Source of the DNA: Candidatus Nanohaloarchaea archaeon
GTDB lineage: Archaea > Nanohalarchaeota > Nanosalinia > Nanosalinales > Nanosalinaceae
Direction of reading: 5' to 3'
Assembly (NCBI GenBank): GCA_013343275.1
Contig: CP046106.1
Coordinates: 806,001-870,000, forward strand
DNA length: 64,000 nt
Position numbers and translations under genes: made by a program. The notes beneath the pieces were generated by a model. That model did not search any database. It was not told the origin of the DNA and saw nothing but the letters and a program-made list of their open reading frames with translations. Below are positions 24,615-31,166 of this stretch, in pieces; within the stretch, counting starts at the first letter, position 1, and each line of letters begins with the position of its first letter.

Positions 24615-25967
24615 TTATACGGAAGCTTCTCCGCCGTCCCAGCTACCGTCTCTGATATCGTCGTAGACAAGCTGGTCATTGCTTATGTCTGAAACCTTGT
24701 AGTCACTGTGATCGTCAGGGTTGACGAACAGGCCTTCTGTGCGGCCATCGTGCTGGACTACTGTGTAGACCATCTCTCCTGCTTCGTCTGCGCTCATGCC
24801 GTCGAGATCGTTGGCGACGCTCTGCAGGTAGTTGCCGCTTCCGATAGTTTCATCGTCGATATCAGACCAGTTATCTACCTGGCCTAGTTTGATTCCTTCA
24901 GCAACCTGGTTGCCCTGGACTGTCATATCCAGGTCTACAAACATCTCGTCGTATCCACTGGACTCCCAGATAGCCTCGGCCCTGTCATGTGCCTGATTGA
25001 CCATGCTGTCTATGACTCTATATCTTGCTATGTCTTCGGCCATGCTCTCCGAAAGATCGGAATAACCATGTATGTCTTCTGATTTGCCAAGAACTTCTCT
25101 GGTGTCTGCAAGCAGATCTTCTGCTCTACCTTTGCTCTCAATACTGTCGAACAATCCTTTTTCTTCCTTGGCTTCTCCTAATGCTGTGGCAAGCTCGTTC
25201 TCGTAGTTATCAACAGAGGTTGTGCCTTTAACAACTTGATCGTAAGTGTCTTCAAGTCTATCAAGTACTCCTGTGCCATTTTCATTTGATATTCTCTTCT
25301 TTAAGTCTTCTAGTGCCGAAGGCCTTGCAATAGGTTGCTCATCATCGAGACCTGTTGCGGCAAAAACAGAGTACTCACTTGCGCTCCTTGCTGCATTCTT
25401 AGCTGCTTTCTTTTGAGAATCTGTTGCAAACTCCATTCCTTCAAGGACATTATCGACATTAATCTCCCAGGAATTGAATTCTGTGAACATCTGTTCTGAG
25501 AGATCGTCACTCGATTCTGTGCTTACTAGCGCTGGAATCTTCGCATCATCTGATTGAGAAAGAATGTATTCGGGGTTCTCAAGAACATCTTCGCCAAGGC
25601 CTACGCCTTGGTTCTGGCCTATGGAAGTTTCTCCATCTATTCCTACTCTGATGTCTTCTCCATCTTCAAGAAGGTTGTCTAGTTCTGAATCGTTAATTGT
25701 TTCTTTATAGTCTTTTTCCAGGCTGCTGAATTCTTGATTCCAGTGGTTTATAACCTCTCTATGTGTTTCAAAATCCTGGTTTGTTTCATAACCATCGATC
25801 TCAATTTCTCTAGGCCACAGTAGTGCGCCCAGGCCTCCGGCTGCAGCTGCTCCTCCTACCGCAGCTCCACCTCCTAGCATTTGTCTCCTAGTAAGATTTA
25901 GGCCACTGTTATTGTTGTTTCCGCTGTTGTTGTTACCTGTGTTATTTCCGGCTCCCCCTGATGACAT
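24615..25967 (-). CDS. Predicted Tat-exported, helix-rich protein
   Basis: 450 residues. An Asn/Gly/Ser-rich start precedes a twin-arginine signal (LTRRQMLGGGAAVGGAAAAGGLGALLW). The mature part is mostly helical and very acidic, without a family I recognise. The ATG at 25967 is used because GAGGTAAT lies before it and ATATAAAG about 40 bp upstream. An in-frame TTG six codons earlier is less likely. It shares the TTTTACTAT...GGTAAYAA upstream block with other genes nearby. Tat export implies folding before secretion. Confidence 0.75.
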   Translation of the reverse strand: MSSGGAGNNTGNNNSGNNNNSGLNLTRRQMLGGGAAVGGAAAAGGLGALLWPREIEIDGYETNQDFETHREVINHWNQEFSSLEKDYKETINDSELDNLLEDGEDIRVGIDGETSIGQNQGVGLGEDVLENPEYILSQSDDAKIPALVSTESSDDLSEQMFTEFNSWEINVDNVLEGMEFATDSQKKAAKNAARSASEYSVFAATGLDDEQPIARPSALEDLKKRISNENGTGVLDRLEDTYDQVVKGTTSVDNYENELATALGEAKEEKGLFDSIESKGRAEDLLADTREVLGKSEDIHGYSDLSESMAEDIARYRVIDSMVNQAHDRAEAIWESSGYDEMFVDLDMTVQGNQVAEGIKLGQVDNWSDIDDETIGSGNYLQSVANDLDGMSADEAGEMVYTVVQHDGRTEGLFVNPDDHSDYKVSDISNDQLVYDDIRDGSWDGGEASV

Positions 25968-25969
25968 TG

Positions 25970-25993
25970 TATTATTACCTCGCAATAGTAAAA
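25970..25993 (-). promoter_or_regulatory. Upstream block TTTTACTAT...GGTAATAA
   Basis: On the minus strand this reads TTTTACTATTGCGAGGTAAT and runs into the start of the Tat-signal gene. The same block, with a variable 2-5 base middle, precedes the genes starting at 29269 and 30064. It lies between a TATA box and the start codon, so it could be an extended ribosome-binding site or an operator. Confidence 0.45.
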
Positions 25994-26019
25994 TTAGAGA
26001 GAAAGCTTTATATTTTCAC

Positions 26020-26625
26020 CTACTCTGAGGGGTCGTACATGTCAGGGTTCTCGTTGTAGAACTCTACAATCTCTCCCCAGTTGCTTTCGGCCCAGCTATC
26101 GCCTGTCGGAGCGTCTCCGTAACTAGCCTCGGAAGTTGTTAGATCTCCTTTTGCCTGACTGTTCACGTAATCTTCATCGGAAAGGTAGTCCCAGGTATCT
26201 GTCCTCTGTTCTGGAGTCAGTTCCTTTTCTATCTGCTCCTCAAATGTTAGAGAGTCGGAGCCGGACTGCCCTGATCCGTTGTTTCTGCCATTATCTCCTC
26301 CATTGCTGGCGCCATTGTTTCCCTGGTCTTGCTGGTAGTCGCCTCCTCCATCATTGCCTGAAGGCTGACTATTTTGGTCAGAAGGACGATCACTCCCGAT
26401 GTATACATTTGGAGTGTTCTCGTTCCAGAAATCCTCGACGTAACTGTCTACTAGAGCTCCCCCGGTCGCTGTAGCTCCTGCTGCAGCACCTAACTTCAAA
26501 GCATCTCTCCGCCCTTCGAATGTGACGTTTTCGTCATTGTCAAAAATAGCCATGCTACCTAGGTTGGTAGCGGTGTCTACAAAATCGTTGTAAAGTTCTT
26601 TCGCTCCGCCAACTATATCTACCAT
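26020..26625 (-). CDS. Predicted Tat-signal low-complexity protein
   Basis: 201 residues. GRRDALKLGAAAGATATGGALV (about 38-60) resembles a twin-arginine signal with a short hydrophobic core, preceded by a folded-looking N-terminal stretch. A Gly/Asn/Gln/Asp-rich linker (about 78-122) leads to an acidic C-terminal segment with aromatic residues. GGTGA lies before the ATG. It precedes the larger Tat-signal gene on the same strand. Unrecognised; possibly a surface partner of that protein. The signal assignment is weaker than for its neighbour. Confidence 0.65.
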   Translation of the reverse strand: MVDIVGGAKELYNDFVDTATNLGSMAIFDNDENVTFEGRRDALKLGAAAGATATGGALVDSYVEDFWNENTPNVYIGSDRPSDQNSQPSGNDGGGDYQQDQGNNGASNGGDNGRNNGSGQSGSDSLTFEEQIEKELTPEQRTDTWDYLSDEDYVNSQAKGDLTTSEASYGDAPTGDSWAESNWGEIVEFYNENPDMYDPSE

Positions 26626-26665
26626 ATTTTTAGTTCACCTATGCTCAAAAATCCTCAACCAAAAC

Positions 26666-27694
26666 TTAAGTATCTTTTGTTACCTGGAAGTCAATACATA
26701 CTCTGGTGGAGCTTGGACCTCTCTCGCCACACTCCACTACATCAATGATCTCGTAGTCAAGGCTCCTTCTAGATGTCTCCGCTTCGATCTCTTCTTCCAG
26801 TTCTTCCTGATTTCCTTCCTCACGGAAACGGTAATAGTGTATAACGCCGTTATTGGAGGTGTGGTCAACTGCGAGGCCCAGGAACTGGTCAGCTGACTCT
26901 GGCAGAGGCATGATTATCCGGTCGAACTCTCCAAGCTCGGGTACTACTTCTTTCACATCTCCCTCGATACCTTCCACTTTGTCGGCTTTATTTAACTCTA
27001 TATTCTTCTTCAGATACTCTGCACCTGCTGGGTTTTTCTCCACTGCTATGACTTTCTCTGCTTTCTCCGAGCAGAGTATGGCGAAAGGGCCTACTCCGGC
27101 GAACATGACAAGAACTTTCTCTCCTTCCTCTACCTGGTCGGCTACTCTCTTTCTCTCTGTTCCGAATCTTTCCGAGAAGTAGACTTCTGTAGGATCGACC
27201 TTGAATCTATAACCAAACTCCTTATGGATGGTCTCTGTCTCGGTGCCGTAGAGCTTCTCGTAATCGCCTACACGGAACTCTCCGGAAAGGCCTTCTTTTT
27301 TCAGTAGTATTGCCTTCACGTTCTGGTGTTGCAGAATCCCTTCTACTGCTTCCTCTCTGTCGACACTGGCCAGATCGTTGATAACTGCTATATCACCGAT
27401 CACTTCATAGGAAGGGGTTTCGTAATCTGGCTCGTCTCCGCTTTCCTCGTGCAGAATGGATACATCGTTATCAACAGAACTTTCAATCTCTTCAAGGCCT
27501 TCGTCTACAAAAACTTTTTCTCCGCTCTCTACAGAGGCCTTGACTTCTTCTGTTGAGTATTTGTCGGAGGAGAAGGCCTTCAGTACTATTTTCTGTCCGT
27601 TGGATGCTGTCAGCCTGTTGCCTTCCTTCTTGACTTTGAAGCCCTGTCTCTCGAAAAGTTCTCTGACCTTGGCTTCGAGTTTTTCCTGGTTCAT
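26666..27694 (-). CDS. trm5: tRNA (guanine-37-N1)-methyltransferase Trm5
   Basis: 342 residues. It makes m1G37 (and may contribute to wyosine precursors) in tRNA. The N-terminal region is extended and acidic. The catalytic Rossmann fold has the SAM motif VLVMFAGVGPFAILCSEKA, the acidic loop VIAVEKNPAGAEYLKKNIELN, and motif IV as RIIMPLPESADQFL where related enzymes have NPPY/NLP. YFSERFGTERKRVA matches the conserved Trm5 segment. Face-to-face leaderless promoters separate it from dphB by 39 bp. Confidence 0.9.
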   Translation of the reverse strand: MNQEKLEAKVRELFERQGFKVKKEGNRLTASNGQKIVLKAFSSDKYSTEEVKASVESGEKVFVDEGLEEIESSVDNDVSILHEESGDEPDYETPSYEVIGDIAVINDLASVDREEAVEGILQHQNVKAILLKKEGLSGEFRVGDYEKLYGTETETIHKEFGYRFKVDPTEVYFSERFGTERKRVADQVEEGEKVLVMFAGVGPFAILCSEKAEKVIAVEKNPAGAEYLKKNIELNKADKVEGIEGDVKEVVPELGEFDRIIMPLPESADQFLGLAVDHTSNNGVIHYYRFREEGNQEELEEEIEAETSRRSLDYEIIDVVECGERGPSSTRVCIDFQVTKDT

Positions 27695-27733
27695 CCTGCT
27701 GATAAAAAACTTTCAGTCCACTATTTTAACCAT

Positions 27734-28444
27734 ATGCTCTACCTGATCGGACTAGGACTTGACGACGGAGAAATAACGCAGAAAGGGATCGAGGCCCTGA
27801 AGAATGTAGATAAGGCCTACGCAGAGTTCTACACAAATACGGAGACTGTGGATCTGGAAGCACTGGAGGAACAGACAGGTACCGATATCGAGAAGCTTTC
27901 ACGTGAACAGGTAGAGCAGGAAGACATGATAACTGAATCAGCCCATGAAGAAGACACAGCCTTTCTGGTCTCAGGAAACGCTCTTACAGCAACGACACAT
28001 TACGAGATAAAGCATAGAGCGGAGAAAGAAGGCCTTGACGTAGAAGTTATACATGCGCCTTCAATCTTCACATCTATCTCGGAGACAGGACTTAACGTCT
28101 ACAATTTCGGCCGTACAGTAACGCTACCGCAGGATTTTGCACCGGAATCGATAGTTGAGCATATCGAAAAAAATGATTCAATCGGCCTACACACGCTTGT
28201 ACTTCTGGATATAAACTACGATGCTGCGGACGCCGCAGAAAAACTGATCGATCTTGATGAGGATCTAGAGGATAGAGAGGCCATGGTTCTCGAACGAGCC
28301 AATAACGAAGACCAGAATATTTCTCTTGCATCCCTCGGAGAACTATCCGAACATGATTTCGGAAGGCCTCCTCACTGTATAATTCTGGTAGGGGAGACCT
28401 CGCATATGGAAGAAGAATTTATAGAGGAATACAGTTTAGAATGA
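27734..28444 (+). CDS. dphB: Diphthine synthase DphB
   Basis: 236-residue SAM-dependent methyltransferase of diphthamide synthesis on elongation factor aEF2. The N-terminus LYLIGLGLDDGEITQKGIEALKNVDKAYAEFYTN and the later VSGNALTATTHYEIKHRA, VIHAPSIFTSISETGLNVYNFGRTVTLP are family signatures (usually GDPLxATTH; here GNALTATTH). A TATA-like GATAAAAAAC stands about 27 bp upstream of the ATG. Three AGGCCT palindromes lie inside the gene. Confidence 0.93.
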   Translation: MLYLIGLGLDDGEITQKGIEALKNVDKAYAEFYTNTETVDLEALEEQTGTDIEKLSREQVEQEDMITESAHEEDTAFLVSGNALTATTHYEIKHRAEKEGLDVEVIHAPSIFTSISETGLNVYNFGRTVTLPQDFAPESIVEHIEKNDSIGLHTLVLLDINYDAADAAEKLIDLDEDLEDREAMVLERANNEDQNISLASLGELSEHDFGRPPHCIILVGETSHMEEEFIEEYSLE

Positions 28445-29269
28445 GGCCTCGAAGTACTGTGTTTCCCCGCCAGCAGACTGCTCCATAGTTATACTGCCTG
28501 ACGGTTCAAAACCTGATCCTGAGAAACTGAAGCTCTGAGTAACTGTTTCAGTACCCTGTTCGGCCTCGTAATCGAAGCTTGCGTCAGGATTCCAGCTATC
28601 GCTCATATCTACGCTTCCATCAGGCCCTGAATTATCTGGTTCATCGTATCCTGAATCTTCAGGCTCTGTGTAGTCCTCCTCTTCGGTTTCATCTGTATTT
28701 TCTTCTGTTCCATCTTCATTGAGTAGGTTTTCGTCTTCTGAGGTTCCGAAGAACTCGCTCTGCCAGCCCTGAGATTGATCCTGTTGCTGGCTCTGTCCAT
28801 AGTTATTATTGGTATTCTGGCCCTGGTTCTGATAGGAGGTATTCCAGAAACTGTTGTTCCAGCCTGTACCCCATCCAAAACCTTGTTGCTGCCCCGTAGG
28901 GCCTTGCTGCTGGTACATCCCCCAGCCTGACTGAGTCTGCCACGCTCCAGTATTCCAGGCTGGCTGGCCCCAGGAATTATTCTGTTCGTAGTTATTTTCG
29001 AGTATGTCTTCCAGGCGGCCGTTCTGTCTTTCCTGTCTTGACTGCATATCTTCTGCGAAAGCACCTACTCTTCTGTAATCTGTCTCCATCTGTTCAAGAA
29101 CTTCGTATAGCAGCTCTCTAGGCGCCTCTATTTCACTTTCTAGGTCGTCTATCAGTCCTTCCTCTCTGTCTATAGAGTCTCCTAACTCTCCCAGACTGTC
29201 AAACATATCATTGTTCGCTCTGCTAGCGCGTCGTGCCTGGTCCGAAAGATCGGAAGGATCTACACTCAT
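28436..29269 (-). CDS. Low-complexity Q/N/W-rich protein with N-terminal helical domain
   Basis: 277 residues, unrecognised. The N-terminal 90 residues are helical (LSDQARRASRANNDMFDSLGELGDS...LLYEVLEQMETDYRRVGAFAEDMQ) and resemble the C-terminal half of the neighbouring 249-residue protein. A Gly/Gln/Asn/Trp-rich segment (about 95-175) follows, then an acidic Thr/Glu stretch, and a Ser/Phe/Gly end. No signal peptide is seen. The 3' end overlaps convergent dphB by 9 bp. Its upstream block TTTTTACTATAAGGTAACAAC is shared with other genes here. Confidence 0.7.
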   Translation of the reverse strand: MSVDPSDLSDQARRASRANNDMFDSLGELGDSIDREEGLIDDLESEIEAPRELLYEVLEQMETDYRRVGAFAEDMQSRQERQNGRLEDILENNYEQNNSWGQPAWNTGAWQTQSGWGMYQQQGPTGQQQGFGWGTGWNNSFWNTSYQNQGQNTNNNYGQSQQQDQSQGWQSEFFGTSEDENLLNEDGTEENTDETEEEDYTEPEDSGYDEPDNSGPDGSVDMSDSWNPDASFDYEAEQGTETVTQSFSFSGSGFEPSGSITMEQSAGGETQYFEASF

Positions 29270-29270
29270 G

Positions 29271-29290
29271 TTGTTACCTTATAGTAAAAA
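29271..29290 (-). promoter_or_regulatory. Upstream block TTTTTACTATAAGGTAACAA
   Basis: Minus-strand copy immediately before the ATG at 29269, preceded by the AT-rich ATATTTATTTC at TATA distance. Compare 25970-25993 and 30078-30099. Confidence 0.45.
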
Positions 29291-29314
29291 GAAATAAATA
29301 TGTGGAGGGTTATG

Positions 29315-30064
29315 TTATAGGTCGAGGTCGTATTCGTCTTCGAAGTCCTGACCTCTGCGCTCCATTGTTCCTAGTTCTCTTCTGACCTGGTCGTAATCTC
29401 CTTCATCTCTGAATTCTCTTGCGTCTTCAACTAGGTCTGTGAGACTGTCGTAATGTTCGTCGACAGTTGGCTGAAGCACCTGGTCTACGAATGCTGAAAC
29501 ACGATCGTAGTTGTCTTCTTGGACTTCTAGGGATTCGCTGATTACTTCGTTCTCAAGGTAACGGATTACGTCCTTTGTATCCTCAACGGTTACCTCAACT
29601 TCGTCTTCTCCATCTCCTAGTCGGTCTTCAAGATAGTTCTGGAAATCCTCTAGGTTGTCGAACATGTCGAACTCACTACCTCTTGCATCTCTGGTCTGTC
29701 GTCCAAGATCGTCAGGGTCGTTTGGTTCTCTTGCCATAATATTGTCACCTCCGTTATCTGGGTTTGGTTCAGGTTTTGAATCTGAAAGATCAGAGTTCTG
29801 GCCTTCGCTCGAAGGCTCAGAGTATGTTTCTGGATCGAGAAGCTCTCTTGCTTCATCTGAATGAGGTACTACTCTGTACTTCTCTCCACCATCTTCTCTC
29901 GTTACTCTCTCTACATCTACGTCGTCTCTCTGCCGATACTCGTTGAAATCGAACTCGTCACCGAGATCGGAGAGATTCACTGTTTCTATATCTTCTTCCA
30001 GGAGCTTGTCGACAGTCAACTTTACGCCGTCAAGCGGACCTGGAAATGGGTCAAATGCAGCCAT
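29315..30064 (-). CDS. Acidic helical protein paralogous to neighbour
   Basis: 249 residues, unrecognised and very acidic. The N-terminal third (PLDGVKLTVDKLLEED...VERVTREDGGEKYRVVPHSDEARELLD) may be a small winged or alpha/beta domain. After an Asp/Pro/Asn-rich linker, the C-terminal half repeats the neighbour's pattern (LGRQTRDARGSEFDMFDNL...VIRYLENEV...QEDNYDRVSAFVDQ). An internal ATG near the linker could give a shorter form. Upstream is the shared TTTTACTAT block and a TATA element that also suits the divergent DUF357 gene. Confidence 0.7.
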   Translation of the reverse strand: MAAFDPFPGPLDGVKLTVDKLLEEDIETVNLSDLGDEFDFNEYRQRDDVDVERVTREDGGEKYRVVPHSDEARELLDPETYSEPSSEGQNSDLSDSKPEPNPDNGGDNIMAREPNDPDDLGRQTRDARGSEFDMFDNLEDFQNYLEDRLGDGEDEVEVTVEDTKDVIRYLENEVISESLEVQEDNYDRVSAFVDQVLQPTVDEHYDSLTDLVEDAREFRDEGDYDQVRRELGTMERRGQDFEDEYDLDL

Positions 30065-30077
30065 GAAAATAACCTCT

Positions 30078-30116
30078 TGTTACCAGATAATAGTAAAAGG
30101 AGGTATTCTTTTATAT
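30078..30116. promoter_or_regulatory. Shared upstream block and bidirectional TATA-like element
   Basis: On the minus strand, GATATAAAAG (30107-30116) is followed by CTTTTACTATTATCTGGTAACAA (30077-30099), the block also found before the genes at 25967 and 29269. Read on the plus strand, CTTTTATATC lies about 25 bp before the ATG at 30137, suggesting use in both directions. Confidence 0.45.
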
Positions 30117-30136
30117 CTAACATTCTCCAGAGAAGT

Positions 30137-30376
30137 ATGGCCGAAATGGACGAAACCCAGGAGAAGCTCAGACAGGAAACCGAGAAATGGCTGGAGAAGC
30201 TGGAAGACAGAGTCGAGGAAAGAGATTCTTCAGTCGAGCAGATGGAAAATGTGGAGGCCTACAGGGATGATACACGACACTTCCTGGAGGAAGATGACTA
30301 CATCAGGGCCTGGGAATCTGTTATCTATGCCTGGGGTATTCTGGAAACACTGGAACGTCTCGGAAAATTTGATTAA
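30137..30376 (+). CDS. DUF357 family protein
   Basis: 79-residue helical protein of the archaeal DUF357 family. The family end pattern is clear: AYRDDTRHFLEEDDYIRAWESVIYAWGILETLERLGKF. The preceding residues form a charged helix. The ATG at 30137 is the natural start: a TATA-like CTTTTATATC lies about 25 bp upstream, while longer in-frame extensions run into the divergent gene's promoter. The function of DUF357 is unknown. Confidence 0.85.
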   Translation: MAEMDETQEKLRQETEKWLEKLEDRVEERDSSVEQMENVEAYRDDTRHFLEEDDYIRAWESVIYAWGILETLERLGKFD

Positions 30377-30408
30377 CTGATTTAAACAAGTAGACAGCAA
30401 CTTGCTGT

Positions 30409-30723
30409 ATGAACATCAAAGACCCGTGGAAATACATCGCCTTCCCGGCCTCAGCAATATCATCTTTCTTCGCAGTAGATATACTGCTCGACGACTTCAC
30501 AAAGATCACGGGTCTAAGCCAGCTCAACGGCCAGATGGCGCTTCTTGCAGCTACAGGCCTCCTGATAGGTTTCCTTGTTGACGAAATGGTGCCGGCATAC
30601 ATCGAGAAAGTGAGAGAAGGATCCAGTTCCTCCGGTGGTGGAGGCGGCGACTTTGGCGGCGGTGATGGCGGTGACACTGACTTCGGCGGAGACGGCGGCG
30701 GTGGTGACGATTTCGACTTCTAG
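30409..30723 (+). CDS. Two-helix membrane protein with Gly/Asp-rich tail
   Basis: 104 residues with hydrophobic segments at about 9-27 and 41-58, then a charged linker and a tail of Gly, Asp, Ser and Phe (repeats of GGGD and DFGG). Gly-rich tails of this kind can mediate low-affinity assembly. The ATG lies about 27 bp downstream of TGATTTAAAC, so leaderless. First gene of the putative filament locus; the next gene overlaps it by 20 bp. Confidence 0.7.
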   Translation: MNIKDPWKYIAFPASAISSFFAVDILLDDFTKITGLSQLNGQMALLAATGLLIGFLVDEMVPAYIEKVREGSSSSGGGGGDFGGGDGGDTDFGGDGGGGDDFDF

Positions 30724-31123
30724 AAAAATTCTATCACTGGTTTTTCTACTCGCTTTCTGCACCGGTGCTGTAGCCGGACAGGCCTACAATCTTCAGGACT
30801 ACCAGGGCGCCGACTACTTTTCAGCCCCGGAATATGATTCTCAGAGAGAGCTTGTTCTCAAGCTTATCTTTCCGTTCGTTCTCCTCTACGCAATGATGCA
30901 GTTCACACTGTACAACCTGATGAAGTTCACCATAAACTCGAACGACGACATGAAGGACTCGGAGATAGGGAGGTACTCGACACTACTGGCCGCTGCCATC
31001 CCTGCAATGCTGATAGTCACACCTATGTGGGAGAAGATAAACCTGGCCGTAGAAGCAATGGGGCCTGTACTGCTGGTAGCATTCGCATGCCTATTCATCT
31101 ACGTCATCTACAGAATGACGTAA
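30704..31123 (+). CDS. Membrane-core family protein 1 (signal peptide plus three helices)
   Basis: 139 residues from a GTG inside the previous gene, preceded by GGCGGTG. The signal peptide (RKILSLVFLLAFCTGAVAGQ) is followed by helices near 50-70 (IFPFVLLYAMMQFTLYNL), 90-107 (YSTLLAAAIPAMLIVTP) and 115-136. The Pro-aromatic first helix and Ala-rich second helix recur in the proteins starting at 31167, 34194, 36113 and 36688. This member lacks a C-terminal extension. No family recognised; an earlier ATG at 30635 would read through the Gly-rich tail region and is unlikely. Confidence 0.68.
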   Translation: MTISTSRKILSLVFLLAFCTGAVAGQAYNLQDYQGADYFSAPEYDSQRELVLKLIFPFVLLYAMMQFTLYNLMKFTINSNDDMKDSEIGRYSTLLAAAIPAMLIVTPMWEKINLAVEAMGPVLLVAFACLFIYVIYRMT

Positions 31124-31166
31124 AACAGGCCTTAATGTATTAAAGAAGCTCAACTCAAATAACCCT

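Noticed and set aside
24524-24679. Longer N-terminus for the 1108-residue secreted protein
   Set aside because: The added 52 residues lack a signal and cover the TATA-like element. The ATG at 24523 begins directly with a signal peptide.
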